From: Allacma fusca
Lineage: Eukaryota > Arthropoda > Collembola > Symphypleona > Sminthuridae
Direction of reading: 5' to 3'
Assembly: GCA_947179485.1 (NCBI GenBank)
Contig: OX359245.1
Location: 32,537,067-32,601,066 of the forward strand
DNA: 64,000 nt
In this document: positions 22,955 through 35,021 of the stretch, piece after piece
How the letters are laid out: every line of letters starts with the position of its first letter
Numbering within the stretch: position 1 is the first letter of the stretch
The notes under the pieces: generated by a model
Databases searched by the model: none
Told to the model about the DNA's origin: nothing
What the model saw: the letters and a program-made list of their open reading frames with translations, nothing else
Made by a program: the position numbers and the translations under genes

Positions 22955-23468
22955 TAAATGATATATGTAAAATTCAAAGCGTCAAAATATACTGGAAAAG
23001 ATCAATATTTACCTTGCATTAATCGTTATGAGGAATAGACTTTCGTACATTTTCAAGAATAAATAAAAATTTAAAATTCTAAAACTAAAAACTGAAAACT
23101 AAATGCTGTATTACACAACGAATTATTCATATTTACGGACTTAATGCTTTTCTTGAGAAAATTAGTATATTTTACAGTGAATTTCTTATATTGTGGTTTC
23201 CTCGTAGACAGCATTCCCTTTATATGGGTACTTCTAAAAATCCCCTAGGATTACATTTACATTTCATTGTAGTAAGATATAGTGATATCCCCATATATTG
23301 GTAGGTATTTTGTCATCCCTTGTGAACCACTATATAGGAAATGTAATTTGTTAGAGCAGCGTCACGTTTTTAAAAACTCAGAATTTTTAATATGTTTATT
23401 CGTATAAGGAGCTAATTAACAATGAGGGAAATAGGAATGAATTCAAATGTTTGCATTGGAAACATTCA
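22955..23468. other. Intergenic, no feature seen
   Basis: AT-rich sequence between the Tc1 element and the next transposon. No open frame of interest, no repeat recognised. Confidence 0.5.
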
Positions 23469-24070
23469 CATAAATAGGTATCCTAGCTAAACGCATAAAG
23501 AGCTAAACGTATAACAGCTAAACGCATAGAGTTATACGCATAATCAGCTAAACGTATAAGGTATCTAAACGCATAATCATCTATACGTATAAGGTATCTA
23601 AACGCATAATCATCTATACGTATAAGGTATCTAAACATATAATCGTCTAAACGTATAGGCTTTAAAAACGTATAATCGGCCAAACGTATAAGGTATTTAA
23701 CAGCATTTACATGTACATTTAATACATGTCCTTGCAAGACCATCGTCGCTAAATGCCTCATGCATATTCAACCAACGTCTACATGTAATTTCAATAAAAG
23801 GAAAATAGTCTACGTACTGGCAATGCGTACAGGTAAAACCCAAGCAAATATTTTGAATCCCATTGTTTATCAGGAGCCGTTGATGACCCCGTAAAAATCA
23901 GTATTTATGCCAGTTACTGATATTTGCCTGACTATATTTCCTGGAGTGGCTTATAATATATTTGATTTTCTTGGACCAATCTTGTCAAGTTTTTCCAAAA
24001 TTTACGTCATTGAACTGCGTCAACGTTTGGGTAATTTGAGCCACAAAAAGGGTACACGTATGGATTGTTC

Positions 24071-24232
24071 CAGGGGTGGATTATTAAAATAATTTTTACC
24101 CTGACCCTAACCCCCAAAATGGATTTGTGGGCCTTTGCATTTATGTATGTCATCTGAGGGCCTTAGTCAACATTTTTGTTACCCTGGCCCTAAATGTTTT
24201 ACAGGGTGGGCCACCCGGTAAATCCACCCCTG
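24071..24232. mobile_element. Short MITE, CAGGGGTGGATT family
   Basis: 162 bp with inverted ends CAGGGGTGGATT and AATCCACCCCTG. The flanking octamers GATTGTTC and AATTTTTC match at 6 of 8 positions, suggesting an old 8-bp target duplication. Nested in the 2.2-kb element. A shorter relative lies at 60462-60560. Confidence 0.55.
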
Positions 24233-24639
24233 AATTTTTCTAGAACTCAAAATTAACATGTTTGCTGGAAATCTTGTAGGATTTCCGCCGAAATGCTGTA
24301 AAGTTTAGTTAGTAAGTAAAATTGAATATAAAAAAATTAAACCATGCGTTACATTTTTGGCTCTGGTGACCTCATTGAAGCAGGATAATAAATAAATAAG
24401 ATCATCATTATTAACTTTATTCTTGTAGCTTACAATCAAATAGGTGTTTTGCAGAGCTTTATATTTGCAAAAGCAGGTGTCAAAAACGTGTTGCAAAGGG
24501 AATTCAAAATCTAAATACTATAATTTGAAGATGATGAGGGAAGGGACAGGGAGGGCATTTTTAAATCTTCGCTCCCTCCTCAACGCGCCTTTTAGGCTTG
24601 CGATTACACAATGCCATAAAGCGCTTTTGCTATAAGTAA

Positions 24640-24767
24640 TGCAATGTACAAGCACACGACACCTAACGCAGCACGCTTTGGCTTTAGCTAGAATTGCCGC
24701 TCCGCGTCCTCTCCCCTTACATTAAATAGCATGCTTCCACCGTCGCAGGCGGTGGCTATGCTGCTCG
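24640..24767 (+). mobile_element. Helitron-like 3' terminus
   Basis: A GC-rich hairpin CCACCG-TCGCAGG-CGGTGG (24737-24755) is followed by CTATGCTGCTCG and then host T. Helitrons end in a hairpin a few bases before CTRR and insert between A and T. Here the last four bases are CTCG rather than CTRR. The same hairpin and tail, ending in a proper CTAG, are found on the minus strand at 54339. Left limit is a guess. Confidence 0.5.
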
Positions 24768-25707
24768 TTATCCTTATAAATTAATGACCTAGGGATGGAG
24801 TTTGTGGCTATTAAAATTTCGCGCTCTACTCTAAAGATCAGCGCGCAAGATTTAGGCATACAGTAAGTTTGAGCGACTGGGCTTGATTTGTAAGCGGTTA
24901 AACCTGTACACTCACACTACCACCTCTCCAAGTAATTATTCCTGTGAAGCACAGAGCTGCTACTAGTATTTGTTATTATCCTAAACCTGTTTGAAAAAAT
25001 TAATTTTGGCGCTTGGTTTTAGAAAATTTCAATGACAGTTTACACATATATTAGACGATCCCTGTAATAGTATTGTATTTTGAGACGCCAGCAAAAATAT
25101 GAAACAAAAAAGACAAAAAACTCTATCCGGAGTCAAATGAAAAGAAATGCGGTAAGGGACAAATTTTGTCCAAAATTAAGGTTGTAGGATCTGAAATGTT
25201 TGACAACGTGATAAAGTATTTGAGTTGCGGGCATTTTCGGAAAATCTGTACACATTGCCTGTACTTAGACAATTATTATTAAATATTAGTATATATTCCT
25301 TTCATTTAAATTACATGTAGACGTAGGTTTAATACACAATAGACAATTTGATCCCTTTAACGACGATGCTGCTGCAAGGGAATGTGTAGAACATTATATT
25401 ATTTATGTGTAAAATATTGTTTTGATCCCTGAATTAAAATACTAGCCTTATTCAAACGAATGTCAATATATACAAGTACATTATTATACATTTTGCTACC
25501 TTATGCGTTTAGATACCCTATACGTATAGGTGATTATGCGTTTAGATACCCTATACGTTTAGACGATTATGCGTTTAGATACCTTATACGTATAGATGAT
25601 TATACGTTTAGATACCTTATACGTTTAGCTGATTATGCGTATTGAGCTTATACGTTTAGCTGTTATACGTTTAGCTTTTATGCGTTTAGAGGTGTAACCC
25701 ATAAATA

Positions 25708-26563
25708 AAGTGCACGTGGAGAACGTACACTTTATGTGAAGAATTCTTTTACAGCAGGAGCACAAAGAGTGCTCATATAATCATTTATTGCTACCCTTCA
25801 GCAAAAAATCAGAGAGTGACCCATACAATATTTGAATCCCCTATGTTTGCTGGTAACTTGGCTTCTACTTTTATTAAATATAATCGATTAACCTGAACCC
25901 GAATTTCAGGTCACAGTCACAGGGATTATAAAAGTAAGAATTTTAGAAGGATTTATTTCATTTTTGATATTCTCACACAGAAGTATTTTCCAACATTATC
26001 CAAAATTATCTGTCCACGAATATTACATAAAACATTTTTCGACAAGCCATTGTGTGAAAGTAACAATAATAAAGAAAGTGTCATTTTAACTCTTGCTTCA
26101 CTTTTTTGAAACTTGTAACCTGAGACATTGACCCAGGTAAAAGTTATTTTCAATACTCGAAAATTAAGTTTGCTGCAATCAATGGTAATCAGTAATCAAA
26201 TATTTTAAGATTTACTGTATTCTGAGGGCATGAAGGGGAGCAAGTGATTAAGGGCACCCGATACTTGCTGAAGAATTGCACATCTGTTTGTAATCAAATG
26301 CTACTTATAGAACTTGCAGTAATATTACTGCTCCTGCATCTCGATTTACTACCACGAAATCAAGTTTTGAGGCGTTTGTTAAATGATCAAGGTCTTGAAC
26401 CTGTTTTTCAGTTCATGAATGTTTTAAGGAAAAGAACAAGTAATTACATGTGCATAACTACCTGCAGCAAAGTTGTGCGAGGAAGTACAATAATGTTGTT
26501 TAAGTTTCCTTGAGAGCCAGTCTATATACTTGCTTCACTAAGGCTTCCTATTTTACTTGACAA
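25708..26563. other. Intergenic upstream of CRAL-TRIO gene
   Basis: No supported gene; open frames here are short and without domain or splice support. It includes the presumed promoter of the following gene; no clear TATA box was identified. Confidence 0.4.
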
Positions 26564-29092
26564 ATGGATTCTGGAAAAATCTTTGGGGATTCCCCCACAG
26601 CTGAAGAAATTGCCATTCAATCGGTAGGAATTATAAAGTAGTATTTGAAATATATATCAAATATATTTCAAATATATTTACTTAATATTTAATTACTTTT
26701 CATTTATACTTCATTGTAATTTAAAGACATGACAGTTTGGTGTACCTGCATTTGATATTACAGCTACGAGGGCATATTCCAGATATCATTTCTAACAATG
26801 AAAGATTTAATTCCAATTTTTATCTGCTCCAATGGCTCAAAGGTAAAATATGTAATTACAAAACTTGAATAACAAATATCCTCGTTCAGTGAAAATTTTA
26901 TCAATACATTTAAATTATTATCCTTGCAGCTCAAAAATTAAATCCAGAAAAAACTGAGACCATGATTAGGAAAGTAGGTATCCTATTGATTAGAAAATTT
27001 GCAAGTAACTCTGGCCACATGTCCACTTGGGATTGGAATGAAATGATCAATCTCAGGCCAAAAAACTAATTGTGATCACATTGGTAATCCAAGAAACCAT
27101 TGGTTACCAATAGTGGTCAGTATTTGAACCTTAGAAGCACTTATCGCTTGTGATGAATGCATGCCATGTATCGTTCATCTAATATAGCACCGACTTTCGA
27201 AAATGAAATTTTCTTGTAGAATTTATCATTGGAAAATTTAAGTTGGACCCTTTAGAGACGATGAGTTAGAATTTAAAACTTCGGCTTGATTTTCCCGCTC
27301 AAACCAGGTTGAGATAGATCGAACTTTTGTTCTCGTTGAGACATTGGGTCACGTATGTACCTAAGCTCACAGAAAATTGCATTCCGATCCCGAGTGGACA
27401 TGTGGCGAGGGTTACTTGCAAGTGTTTTTTAGAAAACCTTCCTTGAAAGACATTGTTTATTTGGATACCTCTGCTTGGTGCTTTTTTTCTAAAAATGTAT
27501 AAAACGAAATTAGTCTGTCCAATGGCGTCAGGACAATCAGATTGAATCGGGTTGGAAAGACGAGACGTTTTTGGAATTTTCAGAAACATATGGGTTTGTT
27601 TTTGGTACAGACAAAGATCAGTGTCCAGGTACAGAATTTGTAACTCTACTAATTCACATTGTCACGGACAAAAAAAAAATTTTCTCTTAACAACTAGCTA
27701 AACATGGATTTTTACTCCTACAGTTGTATGTTTTCCAATGGGTGGAAAGGACTATCGGAAAGGTATCTCTACATACGGAAAGAAAGGGTGGGTTCTGAAC
27801 TGGGCCAAGCTTTATGCACAGGTGGAGGATCTTATTTTTACTCACAATAAGGAGAAAAATGATGATACCCAAAGAATAAATTACGACAGTTCCAAGGAAC
27901 TTGCGTTCATTTTTGATTCCAAAGGGTTATCTGCATTTCAGTTGGCAAGCTTGGATGGTAACATTTTTTTTATTTGTACAATTAGGATTATTAATGTCTA
28001 GGGCGTGTTTAATGATTGTGCAAAAAATGTATTATATAGGGTGTAGCAAAACCTGTCTTCGCGCTAGCTCATATATCTGTACGACAATAATGCAAACGAT
28101 TTAATATCCACTTTTCCAGCAAATTATATTCTGCAATCTCTAAAATTTGTTTTAATGATTTTTTCTATATTTTTAGAACTGAAATTCGAAATATTTTTCT
28201 GACAATTCATACCTCAGTCATCATAGTCACACTTTTATTCCTACAGGCGCAATTTTCGACTTGTACTTATCCTCAATTAATAAAATGAAAATTACTTCTA
28301 AAAATTTTATGACGGCCACATTTTTCAGTAAAATGAAAACAATAAAAACTCTTCCTCCGCCGTATCTCTTTTCAGAATTGTACCTTACCTGTAAGTAAAT
28401 AGTTCTGACAGTTTTAGGCTAAGTAATCTGTCTGATAATATTTTTAATCTCAATTGAATTGCCTGTCAGGTAGCGTCCAAATTTTATGAATAAATGTATG
28501 GTACGGCAATGAAAAAATTATAACTTTCAAAGCCTTAAAAAAAGTAAAATTTGATTCGCAAATTTTGACTACTGTGGCTGAAAATATTGACATAGGCTAA
28601 TAATTACTTGGAAAATTATGTTTTAATAAAATGGAGAAATCATATTCCGCAATCTTCTAAATTTATCCTTTAATATAGGCTAGTAGGAAAACTAAGTATC
28701 TGTCACACTCAGTTTAGTCTTACATGTAAACAATTCCTTTGAAATACTTTCAGTTTTAAGGCTGGGCTTGGAGAACGCAAACAACTTCGTAAACTATTTT
28801 CCGGCGTTGTTCAGATTGATTATTTTTATAAACAGTAAGGCGGTTTCTGTTTCTTTTTCAATACAAGTTTCATTAAAGGAGGTTGGTGTTTAACGGTGAA
28901 AAAATATTATATTCTGTACTTTCAGTGAATATGGTGTTCAAGGGAGGTTTTAAACTTTTAAAACCCATCCTTCAAGTCCCTTACCTTACTTTGGAAGTTT
29001 ACGGTTCAGACGAGCGTGAATGGAAAGGTCGAATATTACAGTTTTTGGATGAAGATCAAATAAGTGCATTGTTAGACAAAACCTCATCATAA
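26564..29092 (+). CDS. CRAL-TRIO (SEC14-like) lipid-binding protein
   Basis: Exons: 26564-26623, 26764-26842, 26930-26973, a small uncertain one near 27584, 27724-27957, 28247-28390, 28754-28834 and 28926-29092. All but the uncertain exon join in phase. Predicted length is about 280 residues. The start codes for an N-terminal CRAL-TRIO helix (LRGHIPDI, then LLQWL and EKTETMIRK). The lipid-binding domain follows (VCFPMGGKDYRKG, then AFQLASLDG, FVNYFPALFRLIIFIN, LLKPIL, LEVYGSDEREWKG). Proteins of this family bind and carry hydrophobic ligands such as tocopherol, retinoids or phospholipids in the cytosol; the ligand here is unknown. The exon near 27584 must have a length of 1 mod 3 to keep the frame, and its donor is weak, so that part of the model is the weak point. 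Confidence 0.8.
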
Positions 29093-30459
29093 TATTTGTT
29101 GTATTGTTATTTTTATTTACAATGATCGGATTTCAGTATCACTAAAACAAAACGCTGCGCAAACAAACCCAAAACATGTGAATTTAACTCCACAAGTTTC
29201 ACAGATTTAACAAGTAATTACATTTTTCCAGTGCTGGATTTCTTAATCACTACCAAACAAGCAATAAACTACTTTTGAGAAATAAATAGCCGTAATAACC
29301 GTAAAATATCAATAGAACGGATTTATTTACTTATTTTACACTAATATTTTCATTTAAAAATAACTTTTATTTATAAAAATCTTTTTAATGTTTCTGGGTC
29401 CTCATCAAAGTTCGTCAGATGTTTCGTAAACCAGGTCCCCAAATCCACACCGATCGCGATCCCATCTCACCTTGTCAGATTGCAACCTTGTAAATTCATT
29501 CAAACAGTACGTTTAGCTGCAAACTATTGACAACATCAGTTTTAATGATTAACGTAAATATCAAATACTTCCAACATTTACAAGTAATTAATTGTGTGGA
29601 CCTTCCGCACTAGTGCCCCTCATGGATACAAAAAATGCTGTACCTGGAATTGTTCCTGGACCCGTATAATGGGTACTTTAAAATTGTGTACCTTTACCCG
29701 TACCTGTACACACATAACAGGTACAAATATTTTGTACCTGTATCTGATCTCAATTTAAACCATTGTACCTGTACCTGAAATGTACCTGTGCCCGAAAGGA
29801 GGTCAAATAATGGAACCACGGGTATACAGGTATCTGGCCGTACCTGGACCTGTACCCAGGTCCTTCTTTTAAGACTCTCAGAACTGGTTGTAACTAATAT
29901 TCTACACTGTAAGAAAATTAATCGTTGCAATCAAATTTCACGATAAATAATTAGAATACAGTAAACTCGAAAACCTATATTAAATTGTGCTGCCGAAATA
30001 GTTGCGACCATGCTTGATTACAGGGTGTTTGAATTTATCTACTGTTTAGCAATAATAATGAACAATTGTTAAAAAAGGATTTTGGTTAGGTTTAATTTTT
30101 AAGGGGTCAAAATCCTAAATTAAATAGTATTTTGGGACATTTTTTGTTGACCAATACTAGGTGTTTATTAATATGCGCAATGTGTAGGATAGCAGTGCTC
30201 CCTGTCTCATTAGCCCATATACAAATGAGTTACTGAACAAAATATTTGATTCCTTAATTTTGTAGAAAATTCTTATCCAGTTTTTATATAATATTTGCAA
30301 TACATTACATCCTGTTTAATTATATATAACACACAAGAAAATTTATAATCACAAAATATTTAATGAAACAGGAACCAACAATCCTTCAAATATAGTTACC
30401 ATAAATATCAACTTGGAAGCAGTAATGTTTTTATTATTACTAAACGTTTGCCAGGTAAG
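29093..30459. other. Intergenic with CCTGTACC repeat island
   Basis: No gene. At 29611-29850 there is a dense degenerate array of GGTACCTG/CCTGTACC motifs beginning TAGTGCCCCTCATGG. This resembles the left end of the complete element at 57651, but no right end or duplication was identified. Confidence 0.5.
29611..29850. repeat. CCTGTACC subterminal-repeat island
   Basis: Left terminus TAGTGCCCCTCATGGATAC followed by many degenerate copies of GTACCTG. The motif and the TAGTG start are shared with the element at 57651-58482; probably a truncated relative. Confidence 0.45.
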
Positions 30460-33027
30460 TCACCACTCTTCAGGGGCCCGACAAGAAGGATTTTCCTGCT
30501 TCCCGTCCATAAAGATCCATTCGGTGACGTTCGGAATGACTTTTGTTATCCCAAGAGGGTAGTCCTTATGTAGCTTCTCACATAACTTGCAATAACCGTT
30601 TCCCATGTTCGTATGATCAGATACCAAAATCGAAGAAGTTTTCCACTTGAAGTACTTGAGATACTCACTGGGGTTCTGATCCAGATACAATAAGTAATCT
30701 GCAAGGGACTTGGTAGAAGGGAATGATTCCACATTTATGTAAGAGCCTCGAGGCAAAAATAAATCGTAATTAGCACCACCATACACGACTGGAACCATTC
30801 CAGCGGAATATGCTTCGAAAACCTTCTCTGTGAGATAATCCTTGCATAACGAGTTCTCGAAGGAGAGATAAAATTTATAATAGACTCCAATTTCCATTTT
30901 GCAACTTTTATGATCTTTACTTTTACAACTTAAATTCCCACATTTTCCATAAATATCTATTTGAATATGTTCCTGAAGTTTCTTGACTAGATTTAATCTT
31001 TTGCTCGCTCCACCACAGTTTGAGGAGATGAAAGCAACAGTCCTATTTTTCCTGTAATTTTGATTGGCTTAGAATGACAAGTATTTTTATATACTAAGAT
31101 ATTATAGTGACTCATCCCTCACAAGGGCATTTTCTTTATAGGGGTAAAATACAGAATTACTCCCATGATAAATTATCTCGTTACAAATACTGCAGAGGGT
31201 GGCCCGGAGAGATTGAAAACACAACAATGTTTCATTTAAGAGTCATAGAATTTATTACAGACGTCGTCGCATTTCTATAAGTCCTGTCATTCTTTATAGT
31301 GGTAAATGTTAGCTTTGACCTGTAGTCCCCCCCTAGATGATTTCAAGCTTGAATATGCTACCGAATCTTGAATATGGATTTCGGTACTTCAAGCAATGCC
31401 AAATCATGTTGTAGGTTTAACTGCCTTTTTTTTTGTTTTTTATAAATTTCACAAAATTTTGAAAAGTTGTAGAACTACTGTTAAACATTAATTTTGGTAC
31501 TTCAAATAATACCAAAACATGTGTGAATTGGCTTAACTGCGTTTTGTTTTCGATTTTTTTGTGGCAGCTAAAGCTTTTGCACGGGATGAGTTACAACGAC
31601 ATAACTAACGCCAACCGACCTCTTGGGTCTTGGATTATTGTCACTCGCCTTCATTTATCCAATTTCCAAAATTTAATGAAATGTCGACAAAAAAATCAAA
31701 CTTGCGTAAAAATGTGATTTAACCATGGAAATGAATTCAATGATCCCTTAGGCCATGGAAAATACCTTACCCACCCCGGAAGTCGAAATTTCATGAAACG
31801 AAAAAAAGAACAAACTTGCGAAAAATTATAATTCGACTTTACAAATAAATTCGGTTTTCACTCCGGCCGTGAAAAATAATTTTCACAGCTTTTTGTCGAC
31901 TTTGTAATTATCTCCTTTTCCTGGCAATCCACCCGTCCCATGTAATGACGTATAAAAACACTGAGCTTTGCTGTACATATCTACTTCAGAATGCATACAA
32001 CACACAGATCCCCGGACATATAATCAGCCAAACAATACATTGACTATCAATCAATCTCGGACTTGCTTGACACGAGCGCTTCGCTTCAATTGTTATCGAA
32101 TTATTGAAGTTCAGGATTTTTGATGAATTGTTAGCAAGAAAGATACTACTGTAGGAACTACCCCTAATGTAGACCGAAACCTCATTGAATCTACAGAGGG
32201 CGCATGAAGCTATGAAAGCTGTATTTTTGACTCCTCCTTTGCTATAGCGGCCAGGGCTCTGCTACGATGGATGGAAGTGTTTCAAATCTCTCACCCCACC
32301 CTATACGGGCATGCTACTGTAATGTTTTCTTCCTTTTACATTTGTTCTCATATAAAAATAGAATCTAAAAATGGCCCAGAAAAACACTTGAGAAAAAATT
32401 TTAAAACGTAAACTGACTTGGCCACAAACATTGCAAAATTATCAGGAAGAATTTTTGATTTTTTCAGCTTTCTGAATTGTCCGTAAGGCATGTACACATC
32501 GGAGTCCATCCTGTAACTCCAGGTCCAGTTAAAAAATTTCTCGTAGCACCTCATTGGCTTGTGAAAATTGAGGGGTGGTTCCTGGAAGTACAAGACCCAA
32601 TACTGGTTCGGGAATCGGACAGGAGGTAAACCCTTTGGCTTGTGAACTGGTACTCCGTTAATGACGGATCTAGTTTAAACATAAGTACTCACTCATACGT
32701 ACTAAAGGCATGTTAATCTCAGTATACATTTAGCAAAGAATTTATAAATTTCGTGGCAATTTAAATTACGTACACAATAGAAGTCAAGTCCTGTCTCCAG
32801 CCATGAAAAATGAGGGCGTGACTGGAATTTAGCAACGATTGATTTGAAACTAATTCGCAGACATATTTCCCGCGCGAACCACACTTGATTTTTCTGTTTA
32901 ATCTCTGTCTCTTTGCATAAACCGTTGTCCAATACAGAATTCGTTTTGTTTCTGCTTTTAGACGAAGTTGGTAACCACGATATTTTTCATTTTCCTTTGA
33001 GTCAAGTGGGGATTCAGATAAATACAA
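30460..33027 (-). CDS. Alpha-1,3-fucosyltransferase (GT10), 5' end missing
   Basis: Three exons on the minus strand: about 33027-32774 (left limit of the coding part uncertain), 32669-32418 and 31051-30460. All junctions are in phase. Exon 1 carries KRILYWTTVYA and a Cys-flanked segment ending HALIFHGW, as in the N-terminal domain of GT10 enzymes. Exon 2 has the hallmark FNWTWSYRMDSDVYMPYG. Exon 3 has SFENSLCKDYLTEKVFEA, followed by VPVVYGGANYD, the donor GDP-fucose binding motif. GT10 enzymes are Golgi type II membrane proteins that add fucose in alpha-1,3 linkage to GlcNAc of glycoproteins; whether this one acts on the N-glycan core or antenna cannot be told. The membrane anchor and start codon are not visible and probably lie in or beyond the 200-N gap. 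Confidence 0.9.
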
Positions 33028-33057
33028 ACATTTATTTACATGGAATGTTTTTTTTTT

Positions 33058-33257
33058 NNNNNNNNNNNNNNNNNNNNNNNNNNNNNNNNNNNNNNNNNNN
33101 NNNNNNNNNNNNNNNNNNNNNNNNNNNNNNNNNNNNNNNNNNNNNNNNNNNNNNNNNNNNNNNNNNNNNNNNNNNNNNNNNNNNNNNNNNNNNNNNNNNN
33201 NNNNNNNNNNNNNNNNNNNNNNNNNNNNNNNNNNNNNNNNNNNNNNNNNNNNNNNNN
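33058..33257. other. Assembly gap, 200 N
   Basis: Exactly 200 N, the usual placeholder for a gap of unknown size. Frames reported across it are artefacts. The right flank is the right half of a repeat of the 10732-11569 family, so a collapsed repeat is a likely cause. Confidence 0.98.
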
Positions 33258-33504
33258 AAAACAGGAATCCATTATCTGACCAATAACATATCTCTTAATA
33301 AATCCTGTTTGAAATGTGAATTTAATTCAAACATAAATTTTCATTTCAATTGTCGAGTTTGTATGTACAAAGTTCCCATTTTACCAAATACTAAATATAT
33401 TCTTGCACATTATTTTGTCTACAAACTGCCTCTTTAACAAAATTCTCGTACCCTATTAATAGCCTAAAAAACAGTCGTATATGTAGGATAGGCGGACACC
33501 TTTG
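33258..33504. mobile_element. Right half of CCTACATAT-family MITE
   Basis: Aligns by eye with the right part of the element at 10732-11569: AACATATCTC..., TATTCTTGCAC, CTCTTTAA.AAAAT, then GATAGGCGGACACC. It ends GGACACCTTTG at 33504. The left half is missing in the gap. Confidence 0.65.
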
Positions 33505-35021
33505 CAACATTCACACTTCTCCCTTGCATTTTATGCATATAAAGGATTATCCCCTCGAAGCTTTTATTAACATCCGAATTCCACTTCTAACCCTCCCTTC
33601 ATTCCCCATGTCGTTTTTGTTTTAAATTTTAAGAAAAAAATTTAAAAAATAATAATAGTCTCTAATTATTTGTCTCTAAAAATTTACTGTCCAAATTTAG
33701 CTCCCTCCCTAACCAGAACCAGAGTACCAGACCATAATAATGGGTCTCTTATAAAAATAATTCTTCCCCCAAATATTATTTCATTCCTCTTATCCCATCT
33801 GCCCAATTTGCTCTCAACTACTTCCAATCACTTTTTCCAGTTCATTCTTATCAGTCAGTCAACCCGCTAAAATTTCAAATCCTTGCATTTAAAATTTTCC
33901 ATCCCATATAGGTATACAAAACCACATCAGGCTCTCCTCATCCTCACTCACTCTCACTCCTCACATAAAAGGCAGAGAGGCAGAAGCAGAACTCTCACAC
34001 GCTTATGTGCATACATAAGGAGGAAACATTGCATAGCCCTAATGCAGTAAATGCCAAATGCAGTGCAGTTTTTTTTGGTGTCGTCCAATTTCTTCTTACT
34101 TTAACCAAATCAATCGAGTGATTCAGTCTCGTCTGACTGTGAGTCTCGTGTGGGCACAACGCACGGACGGACACCAGTCTTACATTTACACACAAGACAT
34201 GTCTCTCGCTCCTTAAGGAGTGTACATAATAAAAGTCACTCACAATTAATTTTTTTACGTAGTTGTTGACAAGTGTGTAAAATAGTTTAAAAAAAGCTCA
34301 TTTAATTTCCACCCACGTCCTCGACCATTTCCTATACGTTCTATTTCCCCAGAATTATCTGCAGCTCTTGTTTTGTTCCAGAAATAATTATTATTCCTTG
34401 TGATTGTTGATAGTTTTTGTGACATAAAAATATTCAAAATAATTTCCCTAACTTGTCTATATTCCCCTTGCCATTCCTCCAGTCAATTTATTCCAGTCGT
34501 TTCCGTAGATATTATTACTTCCTATAAAAAGTGTTACATATCTGTGAAAAAAAATTAATAGTTAAACAATAATAATTAATTTACAGTCATTTAATAATTG
34601 TAATTTTGTTATCAATCTTGTCAATCTCCATGTAATCCTAAAAATCTCTCCTTGTAATCTCTTCATAATTTTTAGTACCTCGCTTTGAATCTGTTGAATT
34701 TTAGATGAATGGAGTTCCGTTGGATTTTTTTTAGTTTCAATAATCAGTGACGACACGGCAAAAATAAATAAATCTAGTTCAAAAAATGAGGCTTTAATAG
34801 TAATAGTTAAAGTTACGAGTATACTTATATAGTTGATAGAATTTACTATATGAGAGGGATGGTTGTAGGGGATTTGTGATTGGGAAATCTTTCAATATCG
34901 TTATCTTAAATATCTTCAGTATTTTTCCGTTTGAGTCGTCCACGTGGGAGCTAATAAATATTTACAATCACAGCGTTATATATACTTACGTTAATAGCGG
35001 AGTTGACTTGTAACTAGAAAA
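33505..35021. other. Intergenic, SCAPER upstream region
   Basis: AT-rich, no supported gene. Pyrimidine-rich CTCACTCTCACTCC and related runs lie around 33940-34010. It should include the SCAPER promoter and possibly non-coding or missed 5' exons; no TATA or initiator could be assigned with confidence. Confidence 0.4.

Larger units (their letters stand above)
23477..25699. mobile_element. 2.2-kb element with CTAAACGTATAA subterminal arrays
   Basis: Bounded by a perfect 8-bp duplication CATAAATA (23469-23476 and 25700-25707). The ends GGTATCCTAGCTAAACGC and the complement of GGTTACACCTCTAAACGC are imperfect inverted repeats. Inside each end is an array of a ~30-bp unit built from TAAACGCATAA and CTATACGTATAAGG: left 23485-23705, right 25500-25690, in opposite orientation. 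An 8-bp duplication fits hAT or P-like elements, but the GG start is not typical of hAT. No transposase coding was seen. It contains a smaller MITE (24071-24232) and a Helitron 3' end (to 24767). Confidence 0.75.

Noticed and set aside
23483..23761. Repeated LIRLDDYAF-type protein, also at 25460-25645; considered as a CRISPR or repeat-protein signal
   Set aside because: Both are translations of the subterminal arrays of the 23477-25699 element; units are degenerate and inverted, with no unique spacers.
26244..26513. 89-codon plus-strand frame before the CRAL-TRIO gene
   Set aside because: No domain, no sensible splice link to the CRAL-TRIO exons, low-complexity hydrophobic start.
32913..33437. 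Frame spanning the N gap
   Set aside because: Most of it is translated N; an artefact of the gap.
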